NCBI GenBank assembly: GCA_003024985.2
Contig: PXIH01S0019232.1
DNA: 15,304 nt
Direction: 5' to 3' (one strand)
DNA from: Euperipatoides rowelli
Taxonomy: Eukaryota; Onychophora; Udeonychophora; Euonychophora; Peripatopsidae
This document shows, one piece after another, positions 1-9,421 of the stretch. Position 1 is the first letter of the stretch. Each line of letters opens with the position of its first letter. A program made the translations under genes and the position numbers. The notes beneath the pieces were generated by a model, which did no database searches, was not told the origin of the DNA, and was given only the letters and a program-made list of their open reading frames with translations.

Positions 1-720
1 TTGCGAGATGATAAAAATTTCCCCACCCAAAAGATTGATTTGGTAATGTGCCCTCTTTCTCATGCTTCTTCAAAGTTCTCTCCAGCATGGATTGGGCGAT
101 CACCTTAAATATCATACTTGTGCTGTAACTTATCGTCATATTTATTTTTTAAGTATGAAAATGATCGTTTCAGAGTTGGTCGATAATACATTTTTTCAAA
201 GTACAGGGTGTACATTAATTGAACACAGGAAATTTATTATATAACTTATGATTATGATCTCAGCAGAATTTCAAGTTTTTTCTGGTATACTGAAATAATC
301 AACATTCAACATATGCACCATAAGTTTCTACAGTTTCATCAACACTGTAAGTTTACCATATCCTTTCTTATGCTCAACACTTCCCATGGCCATAAACTTT
401 TCATACCAAACGTGAATAGTAGGCCTTGATGATGGTCTGTTACTGTATATCAAGTTCTAAACGTAAATTTAACCATGGCAGCCGATTGTTTCAATTAACT
501 ACTCAATACACTATGCCTTCTCTTGAGGATTCATGACTATTGAATGATTATGTATGACTTGTGTTTATGCCGCCAGGTGGCATTACTTGTCACATGCACA
601 TGATCACAAACAACATCTATGTAACTTTTTGAATACCTGTTTTAAATGACACCTGTCCAGAACTTCTGTGAGGTACAGTTAAATTGTTAAAATACTTATG
701 GTATGTGGCAAAAAAAGGGC

Positions 721-778
721 GCAGATGTTCGGCGTGGGTTTAGCTGTAATGCAGATGTTTTGTGTGGGCTTAGCTAGT
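721..778 (+). mobile_element. Two tandem degenerate Helitron-like 3' ends
   Basis: Two adjacent copies (721-747 and 751-778) match the cleaner terminus at 7156-7183: GCAGATGTT, then a G/C-rich half-stem, then GGGTTTAGCT or GGGCTTAGCT. The second copy ends in CTAG followed by T, the CTRR|T form of a Helitron 3' terminus. The first ends CTGT and is mutated. The hairpin is decayed in both copies, with changes largely of the C-to-T/G-to-A type. No matching 5' end was recognised. The Helitron assignment is inferred from the end structure only. Confidence 0.4.
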
Positions 779-2029
779 TAATGTTTAAAGTTATAATGGT
801 CATTTATGTACTGTATACATAGTATTTAATACTCCAGATCATATGTCGGCCTTTGATGGTGCATTTTTTTAATGGATGATTGACTTAGATATTGTGCTCA
901 ATGTCAAACTAGTCCTCAGTCTTTTTTTTCAATGTTCAAAAGTGCTCAAAGTGAGCATTTCTGGGCTAGCCAATCAATTTTGACATTGCGGTGCTGGTTC
1001 AACTAATTACTGTACTTTTTTTCACAAATATGGATCTCCATTTAAGGTGGCTATCAGTGTAAACAAATTTGTTTAACCCATTATATTTTACTTGGGAATA
1101 ACCCATCATTGGTCTTTTAAAGAGAACACATAACTGAGTATGACACGGAAAAGTTCACTTTGCATAATACCTAACGTACAATGAAATTATTAACGCAAGT
1201 GAATAATTTAAGCAGAGCATCACTTACAGCATATGGTAACTCGCTGACCGATACCTCTTCCTTCTACTGTATATGCTTAAAAATGTGCTGTATATATGTA
1301 TAGAAAGAGGCCTAAGTCGGGACAACATTGTTGTTTCAATAAAATGCAGAAAAAAAAGGCTTTAAACAGTTGTGGAATGGACAATACTGTATATAGCCTA
1401 AAGCTTAAAAAAATATAATTTTAATACCAAAGTAAAATATTGCCTAAACACAAATTATTGATTTGACCGAATAACTTGCATATACAGTATGTAGCCTAAG
1501 TTATAATTTCATATTAGAATAAAACGTTCTGAAAAAGAATTTTAATGACTACTGTATTGTGGGGAAAAAATCTAATTTAGTGTGGAATTTTTGTTTAGCA
1601 TATTTAACTGTATTTTAATTAAATCAACTAGTAATTTTTAGATTTTTTTATAATAAAATAGATATAATTAAAGATGTCAGAGTAATTTCTATTATCAGTG
1701 ATTTACAGTGTTTAAAAATTCCCCAATATATTATAGTTACCCAAAGATCAGTCTGTTAAAAAATAGAAGTTGTGCAAGGTTAAACATGTCAGGAGGGGGG
1801 GGGGGTATTTTTTTAGCATTGATTTTTATTCAAAAAACATTAATATATCATTTTTTAGTAGTCTAAAAGAAAAATTAAATTGTCAAAAGAATTTTACTTA
1901 TTAGAAATGCATAAACTCTTAAACTATTCAATTTTTTCCCTTGATGTTTTATTTATTTTAAAAATATGATGAAACATATTGTTAAAATCATATGGTTATC
2001 TAAACAGACGTACAATATGAAAAATAGTT

Positions 2030-2095
2030 GTCCAATAAATATTTCGAACAGCTCCAAGAGTATCGGACAGTCCAATTTTTCGAACAGTGCTCCAA
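2030..2095. repeat. Imperfect 40-bp-period direct duplication
   Basis: GTCCAAT...TTCGAACAG...CTCCAA occurs at 2030-2057 and again at 2070-2095, differing by small insertions and deletions. It is probably a local replication-slippage duplication in the intron. No function is evident. Confidence 0.6.
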
Positions 2096-2298
2096 AATTT
2101 GTATTAGTTTTAATAATTGTAAAATAATAGTTTTGATTTATACAAATCATACAACCAACACATTTCAATGTCATAAAACATTTAATAAACTTATCACAAG
2201 TTGTAAGATAATTTTGAAAAAAAAAAATAAAGGAAAAAAATATAGTTACTATAAAATGGAACTCTAGATTTTCAACACTAAAATAAAAAATATTTTAC

Positions 2299-2474
2299 CA
2301 GAAGTGTAGCTCCGTATAGGCTTCTGCTGTCTCCATCAGACTAGTACAAGAATGCAAATCTGCAAAAGCACGAATGCCCAAACAGTTGGAGGGATGCAAT
2401 TGGGCTTGAAGAAAATCACAACATGCATCCCGCACATCTGTAAGTTGTAATAAATTAGCTGCTGGAAGAAGACT
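2299..2474 (-). CDS. KLHL-type BTB-Kelch gene, third coding exon (end of BTB, start of BACK)
   Basis: The exon is 176 nt and encodes residues 112-169 plus two bases (TG). It opens with SLLPAANLLQLTDVRDACC, the C-terminal BTB helices and 3-box region. It continues with FLQAQLHPSNCLGIRAFAD, the diagnostic start of the BACK domain (NCLGIRAFAD at about residues 141-150), and ends in AYTELHF. The acceptor TTTCTCTGCAG follows a pyrimidine stretch, and the donor is CTG|GTAAAA (GT at 2298-2297). Phase 0 entry matches the preceding exon exactly. The NLLQLTDVRD-CCDFLQ pattern strongly resembles the KLHL2/KLHL3/kelch clade. The open frame ends in the intron soon after the donor, so splicing is required. 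The next exon (rest of BACK, then kelch repeats) is not seen in 1-2298 and must lie to the left of the window. The gene is therefore partial here only because of the window edge. Confidence 0.93.
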
Positions 2475-2649
2475 CTGCAGAGAAACAATTTCAGAGTTTA
2501 ATATGCAATAACATAAATATTATATTAATGGAAATAATCTTATAAATCAAAACTAATTGATAATCTCTTCATAGAAGAACAAAGTTATAATTGTCTTAAC
2601 ATTTTAATAGAAATTAAGATTTAAAATTCTGGTTAGAATGGTATGAATT

Positions 2650-2740
2650 AAAGTTTAAATATAACAGTTTCTAATTTCAACAATAACTGCATTTCAAAGT
2701 TTAAATATAACAGTTTCTAATTTCAACAATAACTGCATTT
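2650..2740. repeat. 46-bp perfect tandem duplication
   Basis: A 46-bp unit starting AAAGTTTAAATATAACAG occupies 2650-2695 and is repeated from 2696 to 2740 without a mismatch. Perfect identity beside decayed surroundings indicates a recent slippage or unequal-exchange event. Confidence 0.9.
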
Positions 2741-2753
2741 AAGATTTTTATTT

Positions 2754-2797
2754 CACAACAACAAATACGGTTTCTAACCATATTTGTTGTTGTTGTG
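2754..2797. repeat. Near-perfect hairpin (inverted repeat)
   Basis: The left arm 2754-2772 (CACAACAACAAATACGGTT) pairs with 2776-2797 (AACC-TATTTGTTGTTGTTGTG) around a 3-nt loop. It has one mismatch and one extra three-base TTG unit in the right arm. It lies 14 bp after the 46-bp duplication. It could be a foldback of a CAA/TTG microsatellite or the relic of a small hairpin element. Confidence 0.75.
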
Positions 2798-3283
2798 ATA
2801 TCAAATTAGAGGTTCATAGATAGAAAAAAATAAATTGTTTAATTATTAACTAAAGGAGCAAACATATATTTTAGGAATTAGAAATTTAGCTGTTCTGAGA
2901 AGAGAACATTTAATATAGACTAAAAAAAAAAAAAATCTAAAAACCACTACTTCCACATAATGATATTATAGAGAAAAACAAACACAGTTTGTTTTGCTCG
3001 GGCAAGATTAACTAATTAGAGAAAAGTAAATTAGCATGTTAAAGTAGAAGCGTGACTATTTAAAACATTGTATGTACCGTATGTACAGTAGGCAACATTT
3101 CCTTTTATTTAGATCATTTTTCAAAATGAAATACAGTATGTCTGAAGTAATAAAACAATCCGAATTTCTTTTTGGATTAATTTTATATACTGAATAGTAA
3201 ATAGCCAAAGATGGGTTCCAAATAGGAAAAGGATGTGGCCACTGTCCTCATACATTCCGATACATAAGTAATTTATATACCGT

Positions 3284-3845
3284 AATATAACGATTGAAAA
3301 AAATATAAAGTATATATATTTTTTTCCAATCCTTATATTAAATTTTGCAGCAATGTAAAGGAGAAGGAATAAGCGAATACTTTACTGGTTTGAATAATAT
3401 CCTGTTGTTGGTTTATTCACAAATAAAAGAAATACTACAGATTACAAATAACGCCAGCCAGCTAACTTTGCTGACTAGAGTACAGGATAGCAAATAATAA
3501 AGAAAACCATGGCTTGGTCCAAACATACAGAGCTGGCTCCCTCCAGTACGCCTGGTAAACAATATAGGTATAAATAAATATTACCTGACAACCGTGGCGA
3601 GAGCCAGTTCCATAGGTAAAGAGAAATTTAAAAGTTAAGCCATTAAGGCCAAACTAAAACACACATTAAAATTATGCTGTATGTATAATTAGGTAATAAT
3701 TAGCATCAGCCCGCGCATTCAAGAAAGTTAGAATCGTTTACTAACTAAAGCAAGCACGTCAAAAACTAAAGTAAAAAATTCTGAATGCCCGAGCTAATGC
3801 ATACAAATAATAAATAAATTAAGACATAACTTAGCTCACTATATT
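3284..3845. repeat. Long direct repeat, copy 1 (~560 bp)
   Basis: This segment aligns over its full length with 4655-5232, at an offset of about 1,380 bp. A 47-bp block (3361-3407 against 4740-4786) is identical. Other matching landmarks are GCCAGCTAACTTTGCTGACT, ACCATGGCTTGG, TAAATAAATATTACCTGAC, TTAGCATCAGCCCGC and the final AAGACATAACTTA. Overall identity looks around 80-85% by eye. Neither copy has an open frame or recognised domain. It may be a segmental duplication, two insertions of one repeat family, or LTR-like ends of a short element. TG...CA ends, a primer-binding site and a polypurine tract are not evident, so the LTR reading is weak. Confidence 0.75.
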
Positions 3846-4200
3846 CCCTCCCACCCTGAAAAAAATTTGAACTAAAGTTTTAAGTTTAAAGTCTGAAGGG
3901 GAATAAGAAAATATATAATCTAAAGTCCAAGTACTTGAGGGAAGCAACACCACATCTATGATATTGCATGTCCAAATGAAAAAAAACATCAAACCAAATG
4001 ATTACACTTGTCGCAATCTGAAGTTTCCTTCACTGCTTCGTGACTAAATGATGCCAATTAATTAAGACACAAAAACAAAGAATGGCTAATCACCTGACAA
4101 CCAAACAAAAGAGCCATATATTCTTTTAACATAGTAAAAATAATAAAAAAGTTATTTTTTAAATTAAAGTTCGCAGCTGGTACCGGTACATCGAGTTTAG

Positions 4201-4334
4201 GCGGCTTCAGTCCTAGCCCTAGACCCGCTTCAACGGCCAAGAACTTGAAATACAGTAGCAAATAGCAAGTACCTCGTACCTAGAGCGGCTCCTGTCCTAG
4301 CTCTAGACACGCTTCGACGGATAAGAGCTGATGA
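4201..4334. repeat. 84-bp-period duplication of a GC-richer block
   Basis: The block GCGGCT--TCCTAGC-CTAGAC-CGCTTC-ACGG---AGA occurs at 4201-4250 and again at 4285-4334, with about eight differences. It is notably richer in G+C than its surroundings and lies between the two long direct repeats. The local open frame on the minus strand (4058-4261) reads through one copy only and resembles no family. Confidence 0.7.
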
Positions 4335-4537
4335 ATTCTGTTCACACAGATGAAGGAAGAAAAAAAAATTTGAATGAAGCACAATTTCTAACTGAATGTC
4401 CAGGAATTAAAGCCATTCAAAGGTGAAGCTCTACGTCGTCAGGGCGATTTATTATTATTTTTTTAACTGGATGAAGCACCATAGGCCTATATAAGATTAA
4501 TTGGAAGTTGGAAATTTCAGGTTACACTCAAAGTTTG

Positions 4538-4650
4538 GCTTCTTGGTTTGGCTTCTTGGTTCAGGTAAGCGGAGAGCTTCTTGGTACAGGTAAGCGGAAA
4601 GCTTCTTGGTACAGGTAAGCGGAAGGCTTCTTGGTTCAGTTACACGGAGG
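4538..4650. repeat. 25-bp tandem repeat, four full units plus a partial one
   Basis: Four 25-bp units begin at 4551, 4576, 4601 and 4626 with GCTTCTTGGT(A/T)CAGGTAAGCGG. A truncated unit precedes them at 4538-4550. The middle units differ by one base, while the outer ones diverge, which is the usual pattern of a small minisatellite. Each unit carries the 5' splice-like string CAG|GTAAG, though no exon is apparent. Confidence 0.88.
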
Positions 4651-4654
4651 GACC

Positions 4655-5232
4655 AAATATAACAATTGAAAAAAAGATCAAGTACCGGTATATTTTTATT
4701 TCCAATCGCTATATTAAATGTTACAGCAATGTAAAGGAGGAGAAGGAATAAGCGAATACTTTACTGGTTTGAATAATATCCTGTTGCTTGTTTATTCACA
4801 AATAAAAAGAAATACTGCAGGTTACAAATTACGCTAGCCAGCTAACTTTGCTGACTAGCATACAGAAGCAAATAATAAATAAAACCATGGCTTGGCCCAA
4901 ATATACAGAGCTAGCTCCTGCCAGTATGCCTGGTAAACTAAAAAGGTGTAAATAAATATTACCTGACGGCCGTGGAGAAAGCTACTTCTGTAGGTAAAGA
5001 CAAAATTCAAAAGAGAAGGGTAAAGCCTTTACGGCCAAACTAAAAGACATTAAATTTTACTGTATGTATAATTATGTAATTAGCATCAGCCCGCACAGTC
5101 AAGGAAGTTAGACTCGTTTCTGACACCCTTACTAATTAAAGGAAGTACGTCACAAACTAAAGTAAAAACATTCTGAATGCACATTGCTAATACGTACAAA
5201 TAATAAATAAATAAAGACATAACTTACTATAA
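4655..5232. repeat. Long direct repeat, copy 2 (~575 bp)
   Basis: Second copy of the repeat described at 3284-3845, in the same orientation. It differs by substitutions and small indels, for example an extra 8-bp stretch after AAAGACAAAATTC and TACCGGTATAT in place of an AT-rich run near the left end. The homology starts around AATATAAC-ATTG and fades after AAGACATAACTTA. It abuts the CRE/CCAAT-like patch on the right and the 25-bp tandem array on the left. Confidence 0.75.
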
Positions 5233-5267
5233 TATCTAAAATGTTGTGATACGTGGCAGAAAGATTC

Positions 5268-5307
5268 TGATTGGTTGTTGGTTGTCTGGTTAAATAGTGA
5301 CGTCAGA
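5268..5307. promoter_or_regulatory. Possible CCAAT box and CRE pair
   Basis: An inverted CCAAT pentamer (ATTGG, 5270-5274) is followed 23 bp later by a perfect palindromic cAMP-response element TGACGTCA (5298-5305). This is a combination common in animal promoters and enhancers. A full CRE is rare by chance in such AT-rich DNA, although one chance occurrence in 15 kb is not excluded. It lies inside the KLHL intron beside the second long repeat. No transcript start or downstream gene is recognised. Confidence 0.25.
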
Positions 5308-5639
5308 ATGTAAACAAATGTTATACAATCAGTACTTTTTCAGAGAAAAAATTATTTTCTGTAACTTTATAAATTAATTTACTAAATGGAATAAAAATAT
5401 ATATCAACAAGATTAACCATTTCTATATTATTATGAGTGTGAAAAAAAAAGTTTGGCAATAAAATGTATAGGACTACTATTTCTTTGATCAATATTCCTA
5501 TATGCGTACCAATATTTCATTTTTTATGTAAAACAATTTATTGTTTGCAAGCGCGCGAGAAAAAAAAAAAAACTTGGATTTTTGCCCATGTAACAAGTTT
5601 TAAGTGCAATTATTATTATTATTATTTCATTTTTATACC

Positions 5640-7135
5640 AACAGGAGATGGAACAACAGGGGGAAGAAATGAATTGATGGAATAAGATTTAGTTTTAACT
5701 TTTAGAAATAAGATTTTTTCATTTTTAAACCAATGGAGGGAGTGGCCAAAAACAGAGGAAATAAGAGGAAGGGGTAAAGAAAAGATGGAGGGGAGGAAGA
5801 AATGGACGGAGGGGAGAAAAATGAATTTTCATCAATTTGGGCAGTTCTAGGTTTTAGAATTGGGAACTAAGATTTTTCGTTTTTAAACAAATGGTGGAAG
5901 GGGCGAAAACTGGTGGACGGAATAAGATTTGGGTTTAACTTTTAGAATTTTCAAATAAGATTTTAAATTTTTAGCCAATGGGTATGGGGCAAAAAACAGG
6001 GGAAAGGGAGAGGAAAGCAGGGGAAGGGGGAAGCATGGGAAAACAGATGGAGGGGGCAAATGAATTTCTATCTATTTGGATGGTTTAGATTTTAGAATTG
6101 AAAAATAAGATTTTTAATTTTTTTTTTTTCGTTTTAAGATTTGTTTTTAACTTTTGGAATTTGCAAATAAGATTTTTTTCATTTTTAAACCAATGGCGGA
6201 ATGGTCAAAACGGTGGGGGAGGTGGGAGGAACAGGTGGCAGAAGGAAATTAATTTCTATCAATTTGGATAGTTTAGGTTTTAGAATCTGGAAATAATAAT
6301 TTTTTGTTTTTAAACAAAGGGTGAACAGGTGAAAAACAGGTTGATGGTTTATTAACTTTTAGAATTTGAAAACATNAGGGGAAAGAAAAGGTGGAGAGGG
6401 AAAAAGGAATTTTTATCAATTAGGATGGAATTAGGTTTTAGAATTGGAAAATAAGATTTTTTTTTTCATTTTTAAATAAAAAGGGAAGGGGATAAACCTG
6501 GTGGACGGAGTAAAATTTAGTTTTAACTTTTAGAATTTGCAAATAATATTTTTTTTTTCATTTTTAAATCAATGGGGGTAAGGGGGCAAAAATGGCAGAG
6601 CGGGAGGGGAAGCAGGAAGAAATGAGTTGAGGGGGACAAAACAATTTTCAGAAATTTGGACAGTTTAGATTTTAAAATTGGAAAATAATATTTTTTTCTT
6701 TTTTAAACAAACGGGAAAGGGAAGGGGAACAAGTGGATGGAATAAGATTTGGTTTTAACTTATATAATTTAAAAAAAAAAAAAAATTCATTTTTAAAGCA
6801 ATGGGGAAAGAAGGGGGCAAAAATGGAGGTAGGGGAGAGGGGGAAAGAACAAGGTGAGGGGGCAAACCGGTGGTGGGGGAGGAGGAACAAATTAATTTCC
6901 ATCAATTTGGATGTTTTAGCTTTTAGAATTGGAAAATAAGTTTTTTTGTTTTTAAACAAATGGGGGATGGGTGGATAGAATAAGGTTTTTAAACCATTGA
7001 GGGGAGGGAAGAGGTGCCAGTAAGATGGGGTAAAAAGTGGGGGGAGGGGGCCAAAAACAAGTAGAGTGGGGGAAATGATGAATTTCCATCAATCATTTTG
7101 GATGGTTGATCTATTACAATTTGAAAATAATATTT
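5640..7135. repeat. Purine-rich minisatellite, about 6.5 units of ~210-240 bp
   Basis: A long unit recurs with starts near 5682, 5921, 6134, 6345, 6510, 6741 and 6978. Each unit has the same order: AATAAGATTT-GTTTTAACTTTTAGAA; a T-rich run CATTTTTAAACCAATGG; 60-100 bp of G/A-rich strand asymmetry (GGGGAGGAAGAAA-type); AATTTCCATCAATTTGGATGGTTTAG; then GTTTTTAAACAAATGGGGG. Units differ by substitutions and purine-tract length, so the array is old. One undetermined base (6376) falls inside it. Open frames across it, such as 6672-6959 minus, are by-products of stop-poor purine/pyrimidine tracts. The array stops about 20 bp before a Helitron-like 3' end and may be the body of that element. Confidence 0.8.
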
Positions 7136-7155
7136 CTTTGTTAACATACTAGGGG

Positions 7156-7183
7156 GCAGATGTTCTGCACGGGTTTAGCTAGT
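7156..7183 (+). mobile_element. Helitron-like 3' terminus (hairpin, CTAG, T)
   Basis: GCAGA-TGT-TCTGC (7156-7168) forms a 5-bp stem with a 3-nt loop. It is followed after 10 nt (ACGGGTTTAG) by CTAG (7179-7182) and then T. A hairpin roughly 10 nt before a CTRR end, inserted before T, is the defining 3' structure of Helitron rolling-circle transposons. No Rep/helicase gene is present, so this would be a non-autonomous copy whose body is probably the adjoining minisatellite. A 5' TC end was not identified with confidence; TCTATATTATTATGAG near 5424 is a candidate only. Related, more decayed ends lie at 721-778. Confidence 0.5.
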
Positions 7184-7865
7184 CATTGAAAAACAACTTG
7201 CAATGTTCAATTAACCAAAATACTTATGAATTGAAAACAATGCAATGTAAATTTTAGGCCAAAATATTTTGTATTTTAGATACTTTAATTTTGAAAGTAT
7301 TTTGTATTTCAAATACATTTTTAGGAGAGTATTTTGTATTGTATTTCACATACAGTATGTTTTTTTTAGTATTTTACCCATCCCTTCATTAACTAATTAT
7401 TAATAATTGTACATGTTCATGTCACAATAATTCCAAAATATTTTATTATGGTTTTCATTATTTAACTCAAATAATGAAATGAATTATTACATTCTTTATT
7501 TCCAACTGATTAACCAATAATAAGCAGGCTTTCTCCTTAAAAACATGTATCTTATTTTAAATGTTAAGTCAGAAGAATAATAAAACTTAAAACACTAAGG
7601 TATAAAGATTAACAAAATGCTTTTTTTTTTTCTACTGGCAGTAAGTTTTAATTATGTTATGATTAAGAATCGACTTAGGATGTGCTAACAAACTAATAGA
7701 TTAGTAATCATTGTGTTTAGGAATGATTTATTAGTGCAAAGAATACCAACATTAGTACATTTCAATATTATTATTTGAGCCAATATTTGGCTTACCCAAG
7801 ATTTTAAACTATGTTTAGTACAAAAATATGTTTGAACTCATTGATTATAAAATTAAATAAATTAC

Positions 7866-8094
7866 CTGTACATTATCTTCATTAATGGGCATTTCAGAAG
7901 TATACATAAAATCAACCAACAGAGTTAATACTTTATCATCCATGCCTTGAATTGTGATTCGGTCTGACCTACTTTCTGACAAATCTCCTGTAAACATTGC
8001 AAAGAAGTAAGGACTACATGATGCCAGGACTGCCTTATGTGCTGGGATCTCAATACCATCAGCAATTAATGTTACATCACACAATAAACTTTGC
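7866..8094 (-). CDS. KLHL-type BTB-Kelch gene, second coding exon (core of BTB/POZ domain)
   Basis: The exon is 229 nt long and encodes residues 35-111, almost the whole BTB/POZ fold. Visible hallmarks are LLCDVTL (about residues 38-44), AHKAVLASCSPYF (53-65), AMFTG at about 67-71, and the acidic SES-type segment after it that helps bind CUL3 in this family. The end is ...INEDNVQ. The acceptor is a pyrimidine-rich TGTGTGTTTCAG and the donor is CAG|GTAATT. The exon finishes in phase 0, as expected before the SLLPAA block of KLHL proteins. BTB domains dimerise and recruit Cullin-3. The residue pattern (AHK.VLASCSPYF.AMFTG.LSESR) is closer to KLHL2/KLHL3/fly kelch than to KLHL18 or KLHL5, but this is judged from memory of the families and not from a search. 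There are no internal stops, and all conserved core residues are present, so it appears functional. Confidence 0.93.
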
Positions 8095-9317
8095 CTGAAA
8101 CACACAAGTTAAAAATTTAAGTTAAATGATGATTAAGATGTAATAAATCAAATGAAAATAACCAGCTTGCATTAATTTAAAGTGCTAATATCTGAAACTT
8201 TAAAATGTGTTAATCAATGACAAAATTAGCAGAATTTTTTTTAATGATAATGTATTGTATTTATAAATGTTTTATCTCCCTCTAAATAATTAATTAGAAT
8301 AATTACTCGCATTATTATTATTACTATTTTTTTTTTTTTTTTTACAAATTTTGTGGTGATTATCAAAATTTTATTTTTGTAGGCATTATATCCATTGTGA
8401 AGCCATTTAAAAAATCAAAATGTCTTGCCATTCGGGCTGGTAAAGTAGTCAATAGGCTAAAGGAATTCTAGACCTCGAGATGTATTTAAACCAGGGATAG
8501 AGAAAATCCATGAAAATTTCAGAGCTAGTCATAGTAACCTAGTTGTCATATAGTGGGAAGTAGGAATGCAGACAAATTAATTCATAGGATATTTAAAAAA
8601 AATAATGATTAACTAATTATGACAACAATTGCTCTAACACACGGAAAATTAGGAAAAGAAAATTGTTATTATTTTTTCATTTTTAACATTTGTTTTTGTT
8701 CATTATAAAAAATAATAATAAAAAAAGCTCTGATGTTTATAATTGAAAAAAATAAATAAATAAATCTCTAAACAGAAAACTAAGCTACATACAGTAAACA
8801 AAAATTAGTGAAGTAAAATTACCGTAAGTAATAATAATTTACCTAATTATTATAAGTTATTAATTGACTATAGTATGGTATTTTATAAAATACAAAATCC
8901 AGGAGCTTGTATACAATTCAGATAAATACAGATAATAGTTCTGGAAGATAGTTCTTTAGAACAAAAATACAGTACATTGCTAGATAATGTATCTATATTA
9001 TTTTAACCTAAAATTACAAGTAAGACTTTCTATAAAATAATTGCAAAATAAATATTGAAAAGAATTGCATCTCAAATAGGATACAAGTAGAATACCTGTA
9101 TCAAATGTATTATTTAATCATTATTTTATAGAATTAGCAAAATTACTAAAATTTAAATTTAAGCACATATAACATTTAAATGAACATAAAATATTTATTA
9201 ACAAAACATAAATATGTGCAGAAACTAATTCAGACAATAACATCGCCTAGAAAAATAAATGATTTGCTATTAATCAATAACAAATATTAAAAATAAATAT
9301 AAAAAAGGTTTAGCTAC
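8095..9317 (-). other. First intron between KLHL coding exons
   Basis: This 1,223-nt intron runs from GT at 9317-9316 to AG at 8096-8095 on the minus strand. It is very AT-rich, with a T run at about 8328-8343 and several A-rich stretches. No gene, exon or transposon is recognised. The only less AT-biased patch is about 8400-8570, which has no identifiable coding content. Confidence 0.75.
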
Positions 9318-9421
9318 CTTCTCAAAATGTTTAATACTTCAAATGCTTGGGATGTATGCACTGGAGTTTTATATACACATCGACCATCTCCAAAATTGGA
9401 TCGTGCTCGAAAGCGATCCAT
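9318..9421 (-). CDS. KLHL-type BTB-Kelch gene, first coding exon (start codon and N-terminus)
   Basis: This exon encodes residues 1-34 plus two bases of codon 35, beginning MDRFRARSNFGD and ending in AFEVLNILR. The pattern H-x-x-x-A-F-x-x-L-N-x-L-R-x-Q is the usual lead-in helix of KLHL BTB domains. The ATG at 9421-9419 is chosen because an in-frame TGA lies one codon upstream (with only AAG between). The donor AAG|GTAGCT (GT at 9317-9316) joins in phase 2 to the acceptor at 8096-8095, giving an uninterrupted LRRQSLLCDV across the junction. A possible acceptor (ATTTTAG, AG at 9465-9464) implies that this exon starts at 9463 with about 42 nt of 5' UTR. If so, the UTR holds two out-of-frame ATGs that open a short upstream reading frame overlapping the true start. 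The product would be a substrate adaptor of a CUL3 E3 ligase, or an actin-associated kelch protein. The exon is short, so confidence rests mainly on the perfect phase match with the next exon. Confidence 0.82.

Larger units (their letters stand above)
1..2298 (-). other. Third intron of the KLHL gene (runs off the left edge)
   Basis: Downstream of the donor at 2298-2297 I see no further KLHL exon on the minus strand and no convincing gene on either strand. The short open frames present (for example 62-244 and 2028-2267 plus, 1953-2174 minus) are AT-driven and resemble no family. Contents are degenerate Helitron-like 3' ends at 721-778, a G run at about 1795-1805, a 40-bp-period imperfect duplication at 2030-2095, and many copies of the words TACTGTA/TACAGTA and TAGCCTA. 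Confidence 0.6.
2475..7865 (-). other. Second intron of the KLHL gene, repeat-filled
   Basis: This 5,391-nt intron separates exon B (donor GT at 7865-7864) from exon C (acceptor AG at 2476-2475). No additional KLHL exon is needed, because the two exons join in phase 0 at the expected NVQ-SLLPAA boundary. It contains most of the window's repeats: a 46-bp duplication, a hairpin, two ~550-bp direct repeats with tandem repeats between them, a CRE-like patch, a purine-rich minisatellite and a Helitron-like 3' end. Stretches 2800-3280 and 7190-7860 show only AT-rich unique-looking sequence. All open frames inside it look like chance. Confidence 0.75.

Noticed and set aside
62-244. 60-codon open frame on the plus strand
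   Set aside because: No recognisable domain, no splice context and no match to the remaining KLHL exons. A frame of this length is expected by chance.
4058-4261. 67-codon minus-strand open frame over a GC-richer block
   Set aside because: It spans a tandemly duplicated segment and the second copy is not open in the same frame. There is no family resemblance.
3284-5232. LTR retrotransposon flanked by 560-bp LTRs
   Set aside because: No TG...CA ends, primer-binding site, polypurine tract, gag or pol sequence is visible. Kept only as a possibility under the direct-repeat finding.
6672-6959. Opposite-strand open frames of 95 and 68 codons (6672-6959 minus, 6733-6939 plus)
   Set aside because: They fall inside the purine-rich minisatellite, where stop codons are scarce on both strands. 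The products are low-complexity and not shared as frames by the other units.
8400-8570. Less AT-biased patch that might be an exon or retroelement fragment
   Set aside because: All frames contain early stops and I recognise no domain or repeat structure.
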